In this document: positions 23,316-34,252 of the stretch, one piece after another | Layout of the letters: each line of letters begins with the position of its first letter | Numbering within the stretch: position 1 is the first letter of the stretch | Origin: Tetradesmus obliquus | Lineage: Eukaryota; Chlorophyta; Chlorophyceae; Sphaeropleales; Scenedesmaceae | Length of the DNA stretch: 64,000 nt | Assembly: GCA_030272155.1 (NCBI GenBank) | Contig: CP126198.1 | Location: forward strand, 3,224,001 to 3,288,000 | Direction of reading: 5' to 3' | Notes under the pieces: model-generated | The model's input: the letters and a program-made list of their open reading frames with translations, nothing else | Database searches by the model: none | What the model was told of the DNA's origin: nothing | Position numbers and translations under genes: made by a program

Positions 23316-24370
23316 CCGCTATCATGCATGTAATGCTCGCATATGGCCTGGGTGTGAAGTGAGGCTGGCAGTGCAGGCTGTGTGCAGCCAGAGAGACAGC
23401 AGTTGTGCAGCGGTCTGAGACTAAGCGCGGCGCCATGATCAACACTGCTCACCACGTCTATGAGCAAAAGCGAGCCTGCAAGGCTGCTTCTGGGCCAAGA
23501 GCTGCATCCTGGACTGCAGGTGCTGACAGGGCTCCTTCTCGAAACAAAGCCCACTCACAGGCTTTGTTGGCAAGCACAACGCAGAAACCCAAACAAAAAT
23601 TAAATAACCGTTGACGTTTACTTGTACAATTGACGTGGCAGACGTGCACGAGTCACTTGCAGCAAGAACGAGAGACAGTCGAGGAGCAGTTCACCTACAA
23701 AGCTTCAGAAAACATTACACCAAACAAACACTACTGTTCAGATGCTGTTGAAACCACGAATGCGCGCGTGCATCATCAGGCCATAACATGTGCCACCTCA
23801 AAGCCCTTGCTGGGGATATCTGGCAGACCGACAGCTACGTTAAAGTAAGCTAGATGCGATCTGGAGATGTATAGCTGTTCAGCGCTGTGTCCTGCTGCTC
23901 TTGTTGCTGCTGCTGCTCCTGCCCGAACAGTGAAGCACGTTGGGCTGGCTGAACGGATCCAAGGCTTCGCACCATATAAGCCGTTCTATGGCATATTGTA
24001 TGATGCGAAAAGACTGCAGACATGCAGCAGTAGAGGCGCCCAGGCGGGCTCCTGCAGTAGCGCGGGTGGTTCGGTTGGCAAGCCTGTCGCTGCGCAAAGC
24101 CTCGCCATGCAGCAGTGTAAGGGCTGTGGACCCTAAGCAGGCGGCAGCTCCAACAGGTGAGCTCATGCTGCTGTTGCTGCTGCTGCCTGTGCTGCATCTG
24201 TACAGCAGCCTGATGATCAGGCTGTGAGCTGCTCTACCTGCTGGTAGCAGTCAGGACTGCAGGACAGCCTGCACCCGCACACTTGACAAGATCCTGCACA
24301 TATTAGTAACAGTGTAACGCTCCTGTGGCTTCACACTTACTGTGCCTGCTGTCCCTGCTCAACTGTGCAG
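23316..24370. other. 5' region of the signal peptide peptidase gene, unresolved
   Basis: A plus-strand frame contains an ATG at 24165 followed by a strongly hydrophobic 18-residue stretch (MLLLLLLPVLHLYSS), which would suit a signal peptide, but its phase to the next exon does not match using the obvious donor. The first coding exon of the SPP gene probably lies here. Confidence 0.35.
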
Positions 24371-25317
24371 AGACGCTCGCTGAGCCTTCCAGTTCTGTAC
24401 AGGCAACAGCAGCAGGTGCAGCAGCAGCAGCAGCAGCAGCAGCGCCGGTTGCAGCGCCTGCCCAGCCATGGGTGTGGGAAGACAGCAACGATGCAGTGCG
24501 CGCGTATGCTGTGTTCTTCCTGTGGCTGGCACTGGGCAGCTGGCCTGCACTGCAGGAAGTGGGGCTCGTAGGTGCGCTGCTAAGTTGGGTTTGCTGTGTT
24601 TGCTGGGATGGTCAACATGCGTTCCCTTTGTACGGTTGGTGTTTGTAGTCTCTTGCTACTAGTGTGTTGGTAGTGAAGCCACACCAACACCAGCTCAGAG
24701 CGTGGATGGTTTCAGCGTTGAAGGGATGCAACGGCGCCAGCAGAGCATTCAGCTAGGATGTGCTGGCAGCAGCATCTAGCACTGGTGCTTGCAGCCCCAT
24801 GCTCCTGCCAGCTGAGAGCAATTGTTAGCAGCAGCGATTGCCTGCTGAGACTTTGGCAAGCTTGTTGGCAAGTTGTTGGGGGAGTAGTTGCGCCAGGGTT
24901 CGCCGATGCAACGGCAGCTGCACTGCACTGCCTGCAATGGTAGGCCTGCACACATAGCCAGCCATGTGTGCACCACACAAGCCTGCACTTTTAAAACTCT
25001 ACTATTCACAGCAGCTGTTGTGTACCTCTACTATCTACAGCACCTGCTGTCCTGCCTGATGCCTTGAGTGGCACTTTGTGCTTTCTTTCCTGCTGCGTGT
25101 TGTGATGCAGACCTGCCGAATCTCCTGTGGCTGTTATGCCTGACGTCTTGAACTGTGTTTTTGTGCTTTCTTGCCTGCTGCGTGTTGTGCTGCAGACCTG
25201 CCGTACTTCCTGGGGCTTGGCGTGCTGACTGTGTACATCGGGGCACACAGGGGCCTCACCAGCAAGTCCAAGCAGCAGCTCAGCGTCAAGGAGGTGAGGC
25301 CTGCTGCAGCAGCAGCT

Positions 25318-25356
<39 letters not shown>

Positions 25357-27168
25357 GCGGCATGCACTCTGACTGGAGCTGCTCGCTTGCGAAATGATTG
25401 CCAGCATGGCGGGTTTCTGAAGCTGCACATACTACACCAGCTACACAATGCTGTCGCAGCTGTTCGACAGTACCAATCTGCATGCTCAGTATGTTCCACA
25501 ACACACTAGTCAGGAAGGTCACAACCCACCCGCCATGTTCGATCGTGTGCTGCTGTTGCAGGGCCTGCTTGCGCCCGTGCTGACCCTATGACGTATGACA
25601 TTCTAGATGGACAGCAACCAACCTGCCATGTTCACCAGTGTGGTGCTGTTGCAGGGCCTGTTTGCGCCCGTGCTGGCCCTGTGACATATGACAATCTGGA
25701 TGGACAGCAATCACTCGCAATGTGGAATCCTGTGCTGCTGTTGAAGGGCCTGCTTGCGCCCGTGCTGACCCTATGACGTACGCCAGTCCGGACGGACAGC
25801 AATCAATGGCAATGTTGAGTCATGTGCTGCTCTTGCAGGGCCTGCTTGCGCCCGTGCCGACCCTATGACGTAGGACATTCTGGATTGACAGCAACCAACC
25901 TGCCATGTTCCCCCGTGTGCTGCTCTTGCAGGGCCTGCTTGCGCCCGTGCTGGCCTCCTGCTCCCTGTTTGGGCTGTACCTGCTGGTGAAGTACATTCCG
26001 GACTTCAGCCTGCAGACGTTCCTGGATGCATACTTTTGGTTGCTGGGCAGCGTAGCTATATACGGAGCAGGTGAGCCGAATTCTTGATGCATGAGTTTGT
26101 ACATGCAGTGCGTAGTAGCGGTGCTGAAGTGTCAGCTGTTGCGCAATGCGTATGATCCTGCTGCCTGGTGTCTGTTTGCCGCTTAGCTATGAGTACATCA
26201 GCTGCCTTGTGCACACAGCTGGAGCTAGGCTGCCTCAACAGCCTGCATTCCGGCACAGCACTGGGGACATCCAACACAATGCCAGTATCAGCGACGTTGC
26301 TGCTCACACTGCACCACATCGCCATTGCGTGTGCCGCTATCCTCTGCTGTATCGCAGCGCGGCCGCTGCTGCGCCAGCTGGCCCCCGGCACCCTGGGCCA
26401 GAAAAGCATCGAGTGGCAACCACCAGAGGGCTTGCTGTTAGATGAGGAAGGCAACAATGTGCCACTGGTGCAGGTGGCACCTTCAGATGTGGCTGCTGCT
26501 GCATTTGCTGTGGGGCTGGCGTCTGCTGAGCTGCTGGGTCACCACACCAGCTTCACGCTGAACAACATGGTGAGATGAGATGTTTGAACTTGTGTGAAGT
26601 ATGAATTTGAAGTGTAATCAACGCTGTTGATGTGTTGGTTGCTCTGCCGAGCTGCTGGGTCACCAACACCAGCTTCACACTGAACAACATGGTGAGATGT
26701 TTGCACTGAAGGACATTGTGTGATGTTCACACTGCACAGCGATGTGTAGTTCTGTCAGGCATAATGGGTTGATTGACTGCTCTGCTGAGCTGCTGGGTCA
26801 CCACACCAGCTTCACATCGAACAACATCGTGAGACCTGAGATGTGAGGTGTGAGATGAGTGCACTGAGGAGGCAGCACCGGCTCTGGCACCAGCACTGCT
26901 GGTGTCAGTTCCTGTTGCAGAGATCAGTGACATGGCCTCTGTTGCTGCTGCTGCTGCTGCTGTTGCTGTGTCGATGCAGGTCGAATGCCTGGTGGCCACT
27001 GAGATCCTGGTGCAGGTGACATCATTTTTGTCATGCTTTGAACAGCACATAACAACAGGCCCTATGTTGCTGTTGCTGCTGCTGCTGCTGCTGCAGGTTG
27101 CGTGCCTTGTGGCCACTGAGATCCTGGCACTGGTGTTGTCATGCCCTAAACAGCATGTCAACATGCCC

Positions 27169-27209
<41 letters not shown>

Positions 27210-27283
27210 AGGTTGCATGCCTGGTGGCTACTGAGATCCTGGCGCTGGTGGGCCTGCGCTCCTTCAGGACTCCACGTAACATA

Positions 27284-27327
<44 letters not shown>

Positions 27328-27775
27328 AGGTTGCATGCCTGGTAGCCACTGAGATCCTGGCACTGGTGGGCCTGCGCTCCTTCAGGACTGCCGCGCTGCT
27401 GCTGGTGGGGCTGCTGGCGTATGATGTGTTCTGGGTGTTTGGCAGCCCTGCAGGTGAGGCACAACGCTGCCTTTGAATGCCTGCACAAGTTGCAGCTGAG
27501 GCAGGGTGTCGTGTGCGAATCCGAGTGTCTGAATACAACAGGGCATTAGAAGGGTTGCAGGCTGCTGTATGGCAGTGCAGCTGCTATGCCAGCGATGTTG
27601 CCCCTGTTGCAGAGCAGCAGGTGACATACAGTGCGGCTGACTGCTTCTGTTGTTGCTGTTGCTGCTGCCTGCAGTTGTGGGTGACAATGTGATGCTCACG
27701 GTTGCCACCTCGGACATGATTGTGGGGCCTACACGCCTGCTGTTCCCAAGGGCGCCAGGCGGCATTGGGGAGGTG

Positions 27776-27830
<55 letters not shown>

Positions 27831-29406
27831 CCACCACCAACACAGCAGCCTGTGCAGCAGCCTTTGGCTTGCACAGGTGGCTGTTGAATCAGGAAGCAGG
27901 TCCTGTCTGCTCAACCACATACGCCGCACATGTAGCTGCTGCTAGCAGTGCTGCTGGCCACAGCAGGTTGATGAACTGTGCTCCTACTGATGGCAGATGC
28001 AGGCAGACCTTCTGCCTCACAGGACCACTGTTGCTGTTTACGATGTGACGTCACATGGGTTGTAATTTGAGCTGTTGCGTGCTTGTGTGCTTGCAGGCAG
28101 CTGACTTCCCCTTCAGCCTGCTGGGCTTGGGAGACATTGCCATCCCTGGTGAGCTGCCTGCAAATGCAGAATGACGTGTGCTGCAGTCTCTCTTTTCAGA
28201 CGGGTAGAAGTGCTCCGCTATGTCTCACTGGCAGTGCTCCAGGGTACTGCCAGCTCCTGGGGCAGCTTGCAACGGTATTTGTTGCCGGACGGTCTTGCAC
28301 ATGCAGCGCCGGCAGTAATGCACCAACTCTTGCTTTGCCGTGTCTAATGAGATTCCAACTGCTTCATGACAATCAGCGGGCTCTGCCTCACTAAGCCGCT
28401 GTGCTGTTGCATGTCATTTCATGCGCTGCTGCTTGCAGGTCTGCTGGCAGGTCTAGCCCTACGCTACGACGCTTCGCGCATCGTCAACATGCAAGCGCGC
28501 GCAACAGCAGCAGCAGCGGCAATCAGCGAGGCCCTCGCAGCGCTGCAGCCAGATGCAAGTGCCAAGGAGATGGGCGATGCAGCAGCCTCGGCAGCCAGCA
28601 CAGCATATGACAAGGTGTGTAGCGGCCGCTGTTCATGTGTGAGGCAGACAGCGTCCTGATAGGCATGAGACGGTCACATGATGCCAACAGAAAGGTGCAT
28701 GCTGGTTATGGATGGCATGCGTTGGCCTAGTGGGTTCTGCTTGCATGAGTGCCTGCTCTCCAGCATGGGTCAGCGGCTAGAATGTGGGGTTAATGTTCAG
28801 CATGTGTTAGCAGCTTGAGTTTTGTGTGTATGCGCACTCAGCCAGCTGTATGGCCAGCCGCTGACTTGATGCAGTGATGAAACAGCAGGTTCGGTAGTGG
28901 CAACAGTGTTGCCTGTTTTGGCCATCTTCAATTTGGTATGCACCAACCACTGCTTGCTTTGCACATGTTTGCAGGTAGCTGACAAGGAGCTGAATCAGCA
29001 GGACAAGTCTCAAGGCATAACAAGGGCCATCAGCAGCGACAGCAGTAGCAGCAGCAGCAGCAGCAGCGACACCAGCAGCAGTAACACCATCAGCAGCAGC
29101 AGTGACACGACCACCAGCAGTAGCAGTAGCAGCAGCATCCAAGAGCAGCAGCGATCGGTGCCGGTGTCGATTGAGGTGCTGCAGCAGCGGACCTACTTCA
29201 CACGAGTAGCATGTGCACACGTGGCAGGCCTGCTGACTGCATTTGCAGCCAACAGCATCACTCACATGGGTCAGCCGGCACTGTTGTACATTGTGCCTGC
29301 CACGCTGCTGACTGTGCTGGTCACAGCAGCCAGCAGGAGTGAGGTGGGCAGGGTGTGGAAGTACACCGATGTTGCTAGCTTTGGTCTGCCTGTGAAGAAG
29401 GAGTAG
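24371..29406 (+). CDS. SPP: Signal peptide peptidase (presenilin-type aspartyl protease)
   Basis: An intramembrane aspartyl protease of the SPP/SPPL family, which cleaves single-span membrane proteins and signal-peptide remnants within the bilayer. Exons in phase: about 24371-24571, 25196-25293, 25932-26070, about 26236-26569, 27330-27453, 27675-27772, 28097-28148, 28439-28614, 28975-29406. First catalytic Asp: LLAYDVFWVFGS (YD motif, fifth exon). Second: LLGLGDIAIPG (GLGD motif, split between exons seven and eight). The conserved QPALLYIVP (PAL motif) is in the last exon, which ends GLPVKKE. Several membrane helices are visible, for example LFGLYLLVKYIPDFSLQ and AIACAAILCCIAARPLL. Low-complexity Ser and Ala insertions follow the GLGD exon. 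The start is not resolved, and the acceptor of the fourth exon is ambiguous among three in-phase AGs. Four introns contain tandem copies of splice junctions, and a decayed copy of the last exon lies 2.7 kb downstream. Confidence 0.9.
25090..25210 (+). repeat. Duplicated 3' splice junction, SPP second exon
   Basis: The block TGCTGCGTGTTGTG(A/C)TGCAG|ACCTGCCG occurs twice, with exon-start positions 25111 and 25196 (85 bp apart). Only the second continues into coding sequence. Confidence 0.85.
25538..25955 (+). repeat. Five-copy array of the SPP third-exon acceptor
   Basis: Copies of (C/G)TTGCAG|GGCCTGCTTGCGCCCG begin their exon parts at 25562, 25655, 25747, 25839 and 25932, a regular 92-93 bp period. 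Copies 1-4 diverge after about 22 exon nt into CCCTATGACGTA-type sequence. Only copy 5 continues as coding exon. Confidence 0.95.
26526..26835 (+). repeat. Three-copy array of the SPP fourth-exon donor
   Basis: The exon tail GAGCTGCTGGGTCACC..AACAACAT(G/C) followed by GTGAGA ends at 26569 (real), 26691 and 26828. The second and third copies carry an indel or substitutions in the exon part. Confidence 0.95.
26940..27360 (+). repeat. Four-copy array of the SPP fifth-exon acceptor with (CTG)n tracts
   Basis: Each unit is a (CTG)n tract, GCAG|, then G(T/C)TG..TGCCT(G/T)GTGGCCACTGAGATCC. Exon parts begin at 26980, 27097, 27212 and 27330 (115-118 bp apart). The fourth copy runs into the exon with the catalytic YD motif. 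Confidence 0.95.
27778..27829 (+). repeat. (CAG)n microsatellite just after an SPP donor
   Basis: About seventeen CAG units begin 5 nt after the GTGAAC donor at 27773. They could be translated as polySer if that donor is skipped. Confidence 0.85.
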
Positions 29407-30793
29407 GCTACCGTTGTTTTGCTGGTTGCTGGAAGCAGCGCAGAGTGCTCGCTCGGCCCGAGGTTGCATAACCATCCAGCAGATGGTGGGATCCCTGTCT
29501 GCCAGTGAAGTTTGGGAGCATCACTCTCTTCTTGATATCTCTTTCCAGCCATAACAACACCAACAGCTCAGCCCAGCAACAGGACTGTGCAGCATTTCAC
29601 AGCTGGTTGTGCAATCAGGTATGCCTGCAGCAGGCCAGCTGGCATGCAAGCAGATATGGGGAGCAGGACAGGCATCTGGGCAGCTATGCCTTGCTGTACC
29701 TGGTCAGTACCTGCCACACTGAGCACCAATCAAGGCAACAAACGCTGCGAGTACTAGTGCGGATTATGATGATGGTGCCTCTCTTGCATTGCAATGTCAA
29801 TTACTTTATGGCGCTCGTTGCTGCCGCACTTTTAGACATGTGAGTACGCATAATGTTGACTTGAGCTACGAGAATTGTGTTGACCTGCCGTTCTGTAGAC
29901 TTGACTGGCCGACTCTGCGGCGACCGTGCTGGCCCAGGCACGTACGTACGTGCACGGTATACCGTGCACGGAACACCGGTGACAACATCGAGGGTTGGCT
30001 AGGGCGTACAAGCCTCGTACTACCGGTGAAAATGGCACTGTTCTTGTTGTTTATCTTTAAAGGGGCGGACCTAATGAAGAGCTATGAGCATGCCGTGACA
30101 GCGTTAGTGCAAAGCTCTGTGACACTTCTTACCTTTCCCTGCGAAGTTGATCAAGTACTCGTCGTAATAAGCCGTGCTTCCTTCTGCAAATACTTCAAAA
30201 AGCTCCACAAAAAGGGTGGTACCGAACTGCGCGTTGCTGTTGGCATGGGCGTGACAACAGTTGAAGCACCAACGTCTCGCGCTCCCGAGTGCACACTGTT
30301 AACAGTGCACTGTTGGGTGTACGTACACCCTGGTAGGGTACACGCACGCGTCATATGGCCGGCGAAGGTCGTAACAGCAGCGACAGGTGTGTTCAAGAGT
30401 CATAAAAATATCAAGGTTGTGCAAGCTTTTGCTGCCCCACATCATTTCGGACGCTGACCCTACCAGAGCCTGCAAGAGGTGAGACCTCTAGCTCGTTGGG
30501 CGCACAACCAGCCATCACAAGTAGTTTGTTACGTGTGTACTACAACCACATGACCGCAGGGCTGCATGCTGAACGTTGTTGTCTCGAACACTCGCCAGTG
30601 CGAAACAGCCGTGCGTGCATACGATACGCAGATCGGCGGTCATGTAGCGTCTTAGAACGTTGAACTTGATCTTGCTCCTCAGCTAGTTGCCAGAACGCGG
30701 CCTAGCAATAGCATGCATCCTGCGGTCTGGGCAAGGTCTGCAGTTGAGTGTGTGCCCATCATGGGAACATGGCATGTTCTTTGACACCCCACT
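29407..30793. other. Gene-poor region with palindromes
   Basis: An open plus frame from an ATG near 30032 to 30457 encodes about 140 residues of non-repetitive sequence (KSYEHAVTALVQSS, SRASFCKYFKKLHKKGG) without a known domain. A 22-bp perfect palindrome lies at 29949-29970, and TGTACGTACA and CACTGTTAACAGTG occur near 30290-30330. CAG repeats are absent, unlike the flanks. It may be an old insertion, but I see no terminal repeats. Confidence 0.3.
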
Positions 30794-31126
30794 TTGCAGC
30801 ATGGGTGCCCGGTTTCTTGTGTAACCGGGGGCGTGTGCATCACCTCGCTTGCAACTGGTAGCAGTAACTGTGTTGTTTCTGCCCATGCATGCAGGTGGTT
30901 CAGGCCTGTCAGCAGCATGTTCAAGGCAGTCAGCAGCATGTTCAATCCTTGCAATTGGGAAGACGAGGACGCGCGCCGTGCCAAGTGTGATACGTGTAAT
31001 GATGTCAGGCCGCTTGCAGTCAAGGACTGCAAAGCATACATAGCACGAGGCTTTCAAGGAGGAATTGTGTGCGGCCGCAATGGTTGCGCTGGCATCATGT
31101 GGCTGCTCAAGGACCCCAGGAATTGA
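30794..31126 (+). CDS. Candidate exon with a Cys4 motif
   Basis: An open frame of 110 codons. The likely exon starts after an acceptor (CATGCATGCAG near 30894) and encodes FNPCNWEDEDARRAKCDTCN, then VKDCKAYIARGF and VCGRNGCAGIMW, ending WLLKDPRN. The spacing C-x2-C, C and C-x4-C could bind zinc. No family is recognised and no upstream exon is identified, so this is a weak call. Confidence 0.35.
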   Translation: MQHGCPVSCVTGGVCITSLATGSSNCVVSAHACRWFRPVSSMFKAVSSMFNPCNWEDEDARRAKCDTCNDVRPLAVKDCKAYIARGFQGGIVCGRNGCAGIMWLLKDPRN

Positions 31127-31429
31127 TGAATGCTAATCGTGTCCCACTCCACTGTGGGACACGTGCAGATGGTCACAGCAGTCAACACGTGAGCATGTGT
31201 GTGGAAGCCCAAGGCTCTCAGGACCTTGTTATTATACTGGTGGTGTCTGGTGTCGGCAGTAGTGCCTCATATGGCGCAGGGAGGCGGTGCCTGCTAAAGC
31301 TATTGTTTTTAGTGTTGCGCGGTTTATAACCTAATATAGACCGGTTCTGTGTGACGGTGGTCCAGGGCACGTGTGGCAGTGCTTGTTCCTGTGGCTCTGT
31401 TACGTTTGTGCCAGCATGGCAGGTCTGGG

Positions 31430-31680
31430 TCAACATCAGCAGCAGTGGGTGCCTGCCAGTGAGTGACATCAGCAGCAGGGGGTATGTGGCAGTGGGTGAC
31501 ATCAGCAGCAGTGGGCACGCGCCAGTGGGTGACATCAGCAGCAGTGGGCATGTGCCAGTGGGTGAAAATCAGCTGTATTGGATGTGTACAGTGGGCGAGC
31601 GTCAGCAGCAGTGGCTATGTTGCGGTGGGCGAACGTCAGCAGCAGTGGCTATGTGGCGGTGGGTGAACGTCAGCAGTGGT
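31430..31680 (+). repeat. Minisatellite of about 30 bp units
   Basis: At least seven imperfect copies of a unit like GTGGGTGACATCAGCAGCAG with variable spacers. The array keeps a frame open (repeats of SSGHVPVGDI type), which explains the 244-codon ORF here. Confidence 0.85.
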
Positions 31681-31965
31681 GACCAAGAGCACGTTTCTGC
31701 AGTCCATGTGTATAGCACACATTCCAATGTGCACATGTACAGTTATATCCGTATGCCCATACTCATTTTTGTCTCAATGAAAGTGCTAAAGCTGAACAGC
31801 TGGTGCCGTTGCGGTGTGGCCCGTACACTGCTTGCAGCACGTGTGTATTGGCATTTCTCACAACGGTGTTTGTGGAGCTTGGTGCGACTGCTCGTTGGAG
31901 TGCAGCTTGCACTGTCACACCGCCTCTGCACAGGTGTCTGGTTTGCAGCAGAAGCTACCGCATGT

Positions 31966-32140
31966 GTGTTTGCAGCCAACAGCATCACCCATGTGGGTCA
32001 GCAGGTGCTGCTGTACATTGTGCCTGCAACGCTGCTGACTGTGCTGGCCACAGCAGCCAGCAGGAGTGAGGTGGGCAGGGTGTAACGCTTCACTGATGTT
32101 GCTAGCTGTGGTCTGCCTGTGAAGAAGGAGCAGCTGGCGC
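31966..32140 (+). pseudogene. Decayed copy of the last SPP exon
   Basis: Homology to 29246-29402 begins at TTTGCAGCCAACAGCATCAC and runs to GTGAAGAAGGAG. The conserved QPALLYIVP has become QQVLLYIVP, and a TAA replaces the Trp codon after EVGRV, so the copy is truncated. Identity drops sharply at both edges. Loss of the PAL motif residues shows it cannot serve as a protease exon. Confidence 0.9.
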
Positions 32141-33655
32141 TGTGGTGCTGGTGCTGTGAACAGCAATGGCTCATAGCGTGCAGAGTGCAGAGGCACTCAG
32201 GGAGGGGGGAGAGTGGCCGCTAATGGCGTGCCTTTGTCATCGTGTTGGCTGAGACCAGCAGAAGGCAGTTTATCGATGGATGCTATAGTACATGGGCTGC
32301 AGGGCAGCAGTACAGTAACACGGCCTAGGGCTCACTGTGCAGTATGTGCAGTGATGGATGCTGTTAGGTATTTGAGAAGGTGTCACATAGTGACGGAAGC
32401 AGCACAGTTGTGGTCACAGAGTGACACTCGTAGTAAGAGTTGGTGTTGTGACTAGGGAAGAAGCAAGCGACAGCAGGTTGTCATGTGCAGCAGGGCTTGT
32501 ACAGCTGAATAGTTCAGGGAGTGATTAACGATGGGGCTACACATAAGCACCCGACTCCAGTTACAGTCCACTGTGACACGTGGCGACGCCTTGACGCAGC
32601 ATAATCACGATGTAACATACATTCCTGCTACAAGTGTACCATGGCATTGGGGGATGAGCCTTGATGGTGCCACAGCAGTGCAGCGTGCAGCTGCCGTGTA
32701 CTACGTAGGGCGGCGGCTTGTGCGCCCTGTAATGCGGCAACAGCCCATCTCTAGCCTGTAATGGCTCGGCAAGCTGGCTTGTATCCATTGTTGTATTGCC
32801 GTGCTGCAGCACCAGCTGGTGATCATCATCGTCATCATCCATACCATTTGAGCCATAGCAACGTCGCCATCGCCAGCACCAGCTTGTGATGTGTGTTTCA
32901 AACAAAGTTTGTTCTTGCTATCATGCAAGCTGCACAGTCACGTGCTGCTTGACCTCAGCAGAAGGTCTGCATCCAGCCAATCAATTCGGCATAGCGATGG
33001 TGGTTATGTAACCATTCGGCATGTGCCTATGATAACCAAGTAATTGGAGCCGGCAGCAGTTTTCCTCTGTCAGCTGTACTCGTCAGCTGCCTCAATAAGC
33101 ACGCAGGTTCGGACGAAAAACGAAATTCCTGGTACGGAATCATTGTGCAGCAATTGCCCTCACGTAGCGTCACGAGCAGCCTTGTTCCATGCTCTGTACA
33201 CCACAAGGCCTTGGCACGAGCATTTCTCATCTTGTTGGCTGAGCCCCTTACAGCGCAGGGGTCGTTGCAAGCAGGCACAGCAGCCAAATTTGGCTGTTTA
33301 AACTGCTGGGTGATGTGCTGCCACTGTTGTGTTGGGTGGCACGCCGCAAGTTATAACTAATTATCACCTATCATGACCAACCAGTGTTGGTGACACCTTG
33401 GTATGTAACAGCAAATGAGACGTGTGTAATTCAGTGCCAGATTGTTTTCACACTTTCACACTTGTAAGGCTGCAACTTCCTATGAACTTGTGTACTGCTA
33501 CGAGTATACTCTCGGCTCTTCCTGCGAACTTGCAGCAAAAGTGTGAGATGCGGTGGCCGGCGCAGTTTGAGAGACACCACACACAGCTCGCGGACTCAAC
33601 CTGATTTCCGCGATCCAACAACTTGGTCTATACGCATGTTGCCGACTGCTGATGC
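32141..33655. other. No gene seen (1.5 kb)
   Basis: Only short frames on both strands, and no splice-consistent exons or repeats of note. Confidence 0.4.
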
Positions 33656-34252
33656 TTGAAGGTGCCATCAAACTCGAGCTCGAGCACCAGGTTTGCCACA
33701 AGACTAGACGTTGAATGCTCAATTCAACAGTTGTATAATGTGTGTCTGGCTTTGTGTCGTGTGTTTGATGTGTCAAAAGCATCCAGCGCGGCGAGGATTG
33801 CAGGCCGCGTGTCGGACTTGATGAGCACAGCCAAGTCGCGCCATACTGCGTTCGCTGACGCACAAGCGCAGCATTTGCGGCTCAAAACGTTATGCACATT
33901 GCATATGCATGCAGATACAGCCTACTTCATCAATGGGCCTAGCAGCAGCAGCAGCAGCAGCAGCAGCGGCAGCGGCAGCGGCAGCGGCAGCGGCAGCGGC
34001 AGCGGCAGCGGCAGCGGCAGCGGCAGCGGCAGCAGCAGCAGCAGCAGAGGGGGTGGGGATGGTGACCCTCCGGCGACCCCACGTACAACTTTGCTCCATT
34101 GCAAATATTGGCGCAAGCTGCTGGCGCAACAAATGCTAGGAACTGTGTCAAAACAACTTTTTGATTTTTCTTTTCCGTCCGTCAATAGGCACCTTTTAAA
34201 AATCGGGTGGGTTCTAGCGGCGTGGGGGGCTGGTATGAGCGACGCGCTGTAG
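33656..34252 (+). CDS. Hypothetical protein with Ser-Gly repeat
   Basis: An open frame of 198 codons. The first 90 residues are non-repetitive and helical (SIQQLYNVCLALCRVFDVSK, LMSTAKSRHTAFADAQAQHL), followed by a Ser run and about twelve Ser-Gly pairs encoded by (AGCGGC)n, then a basic segment KYWRKLLAQQMLG. No family is recognised. The opposite strand is also open through the repeat, so the evidence is modest. Confidence 0.3.
   Translation: MKVPSNSSSSTRFATRLDVECSIQQLYNVCLALCRVFDVSKASSAARIAGRVSDLMSTAKSRHTAFADAQAQHLRLKTLCTLHMHADTAYFINGPSSSSSSSSSGSGSGSGSGSGSGSGSGSGSGSSSSSRGGGDGDPPATPRTTLLHCKYWRKLLAQQMLGTVSKQLFDFSFPSVNRHLLKIGWVLAAWGAGMSDAL
33946..34047 (+). repeat. (AGC)n-(GGCAGC)n compound repeat
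   Basis: A short CAG tract passes into about twelve hexamer units GGCAGC and back to CAG. Confidence 0.9.

Noticed and set aside
25538..25955. CRISPR-like regular array
   Set aside because: Repeats and spacers are both conserved, the period matches an exon acceptor, and the context is a eukaryotic intron.
29789..30457. Transposon ORF
   Set aside because: No transposase or reverse transcriptase motif and no terminal repeats seen, so it was kept only as an unexplained region.
31351..32085. 244-codon plus-strand ORF
   Set aside because: It is kept open by a minisatellite and then runs into the decayed SPP exon copy. It is not a coherent gene.
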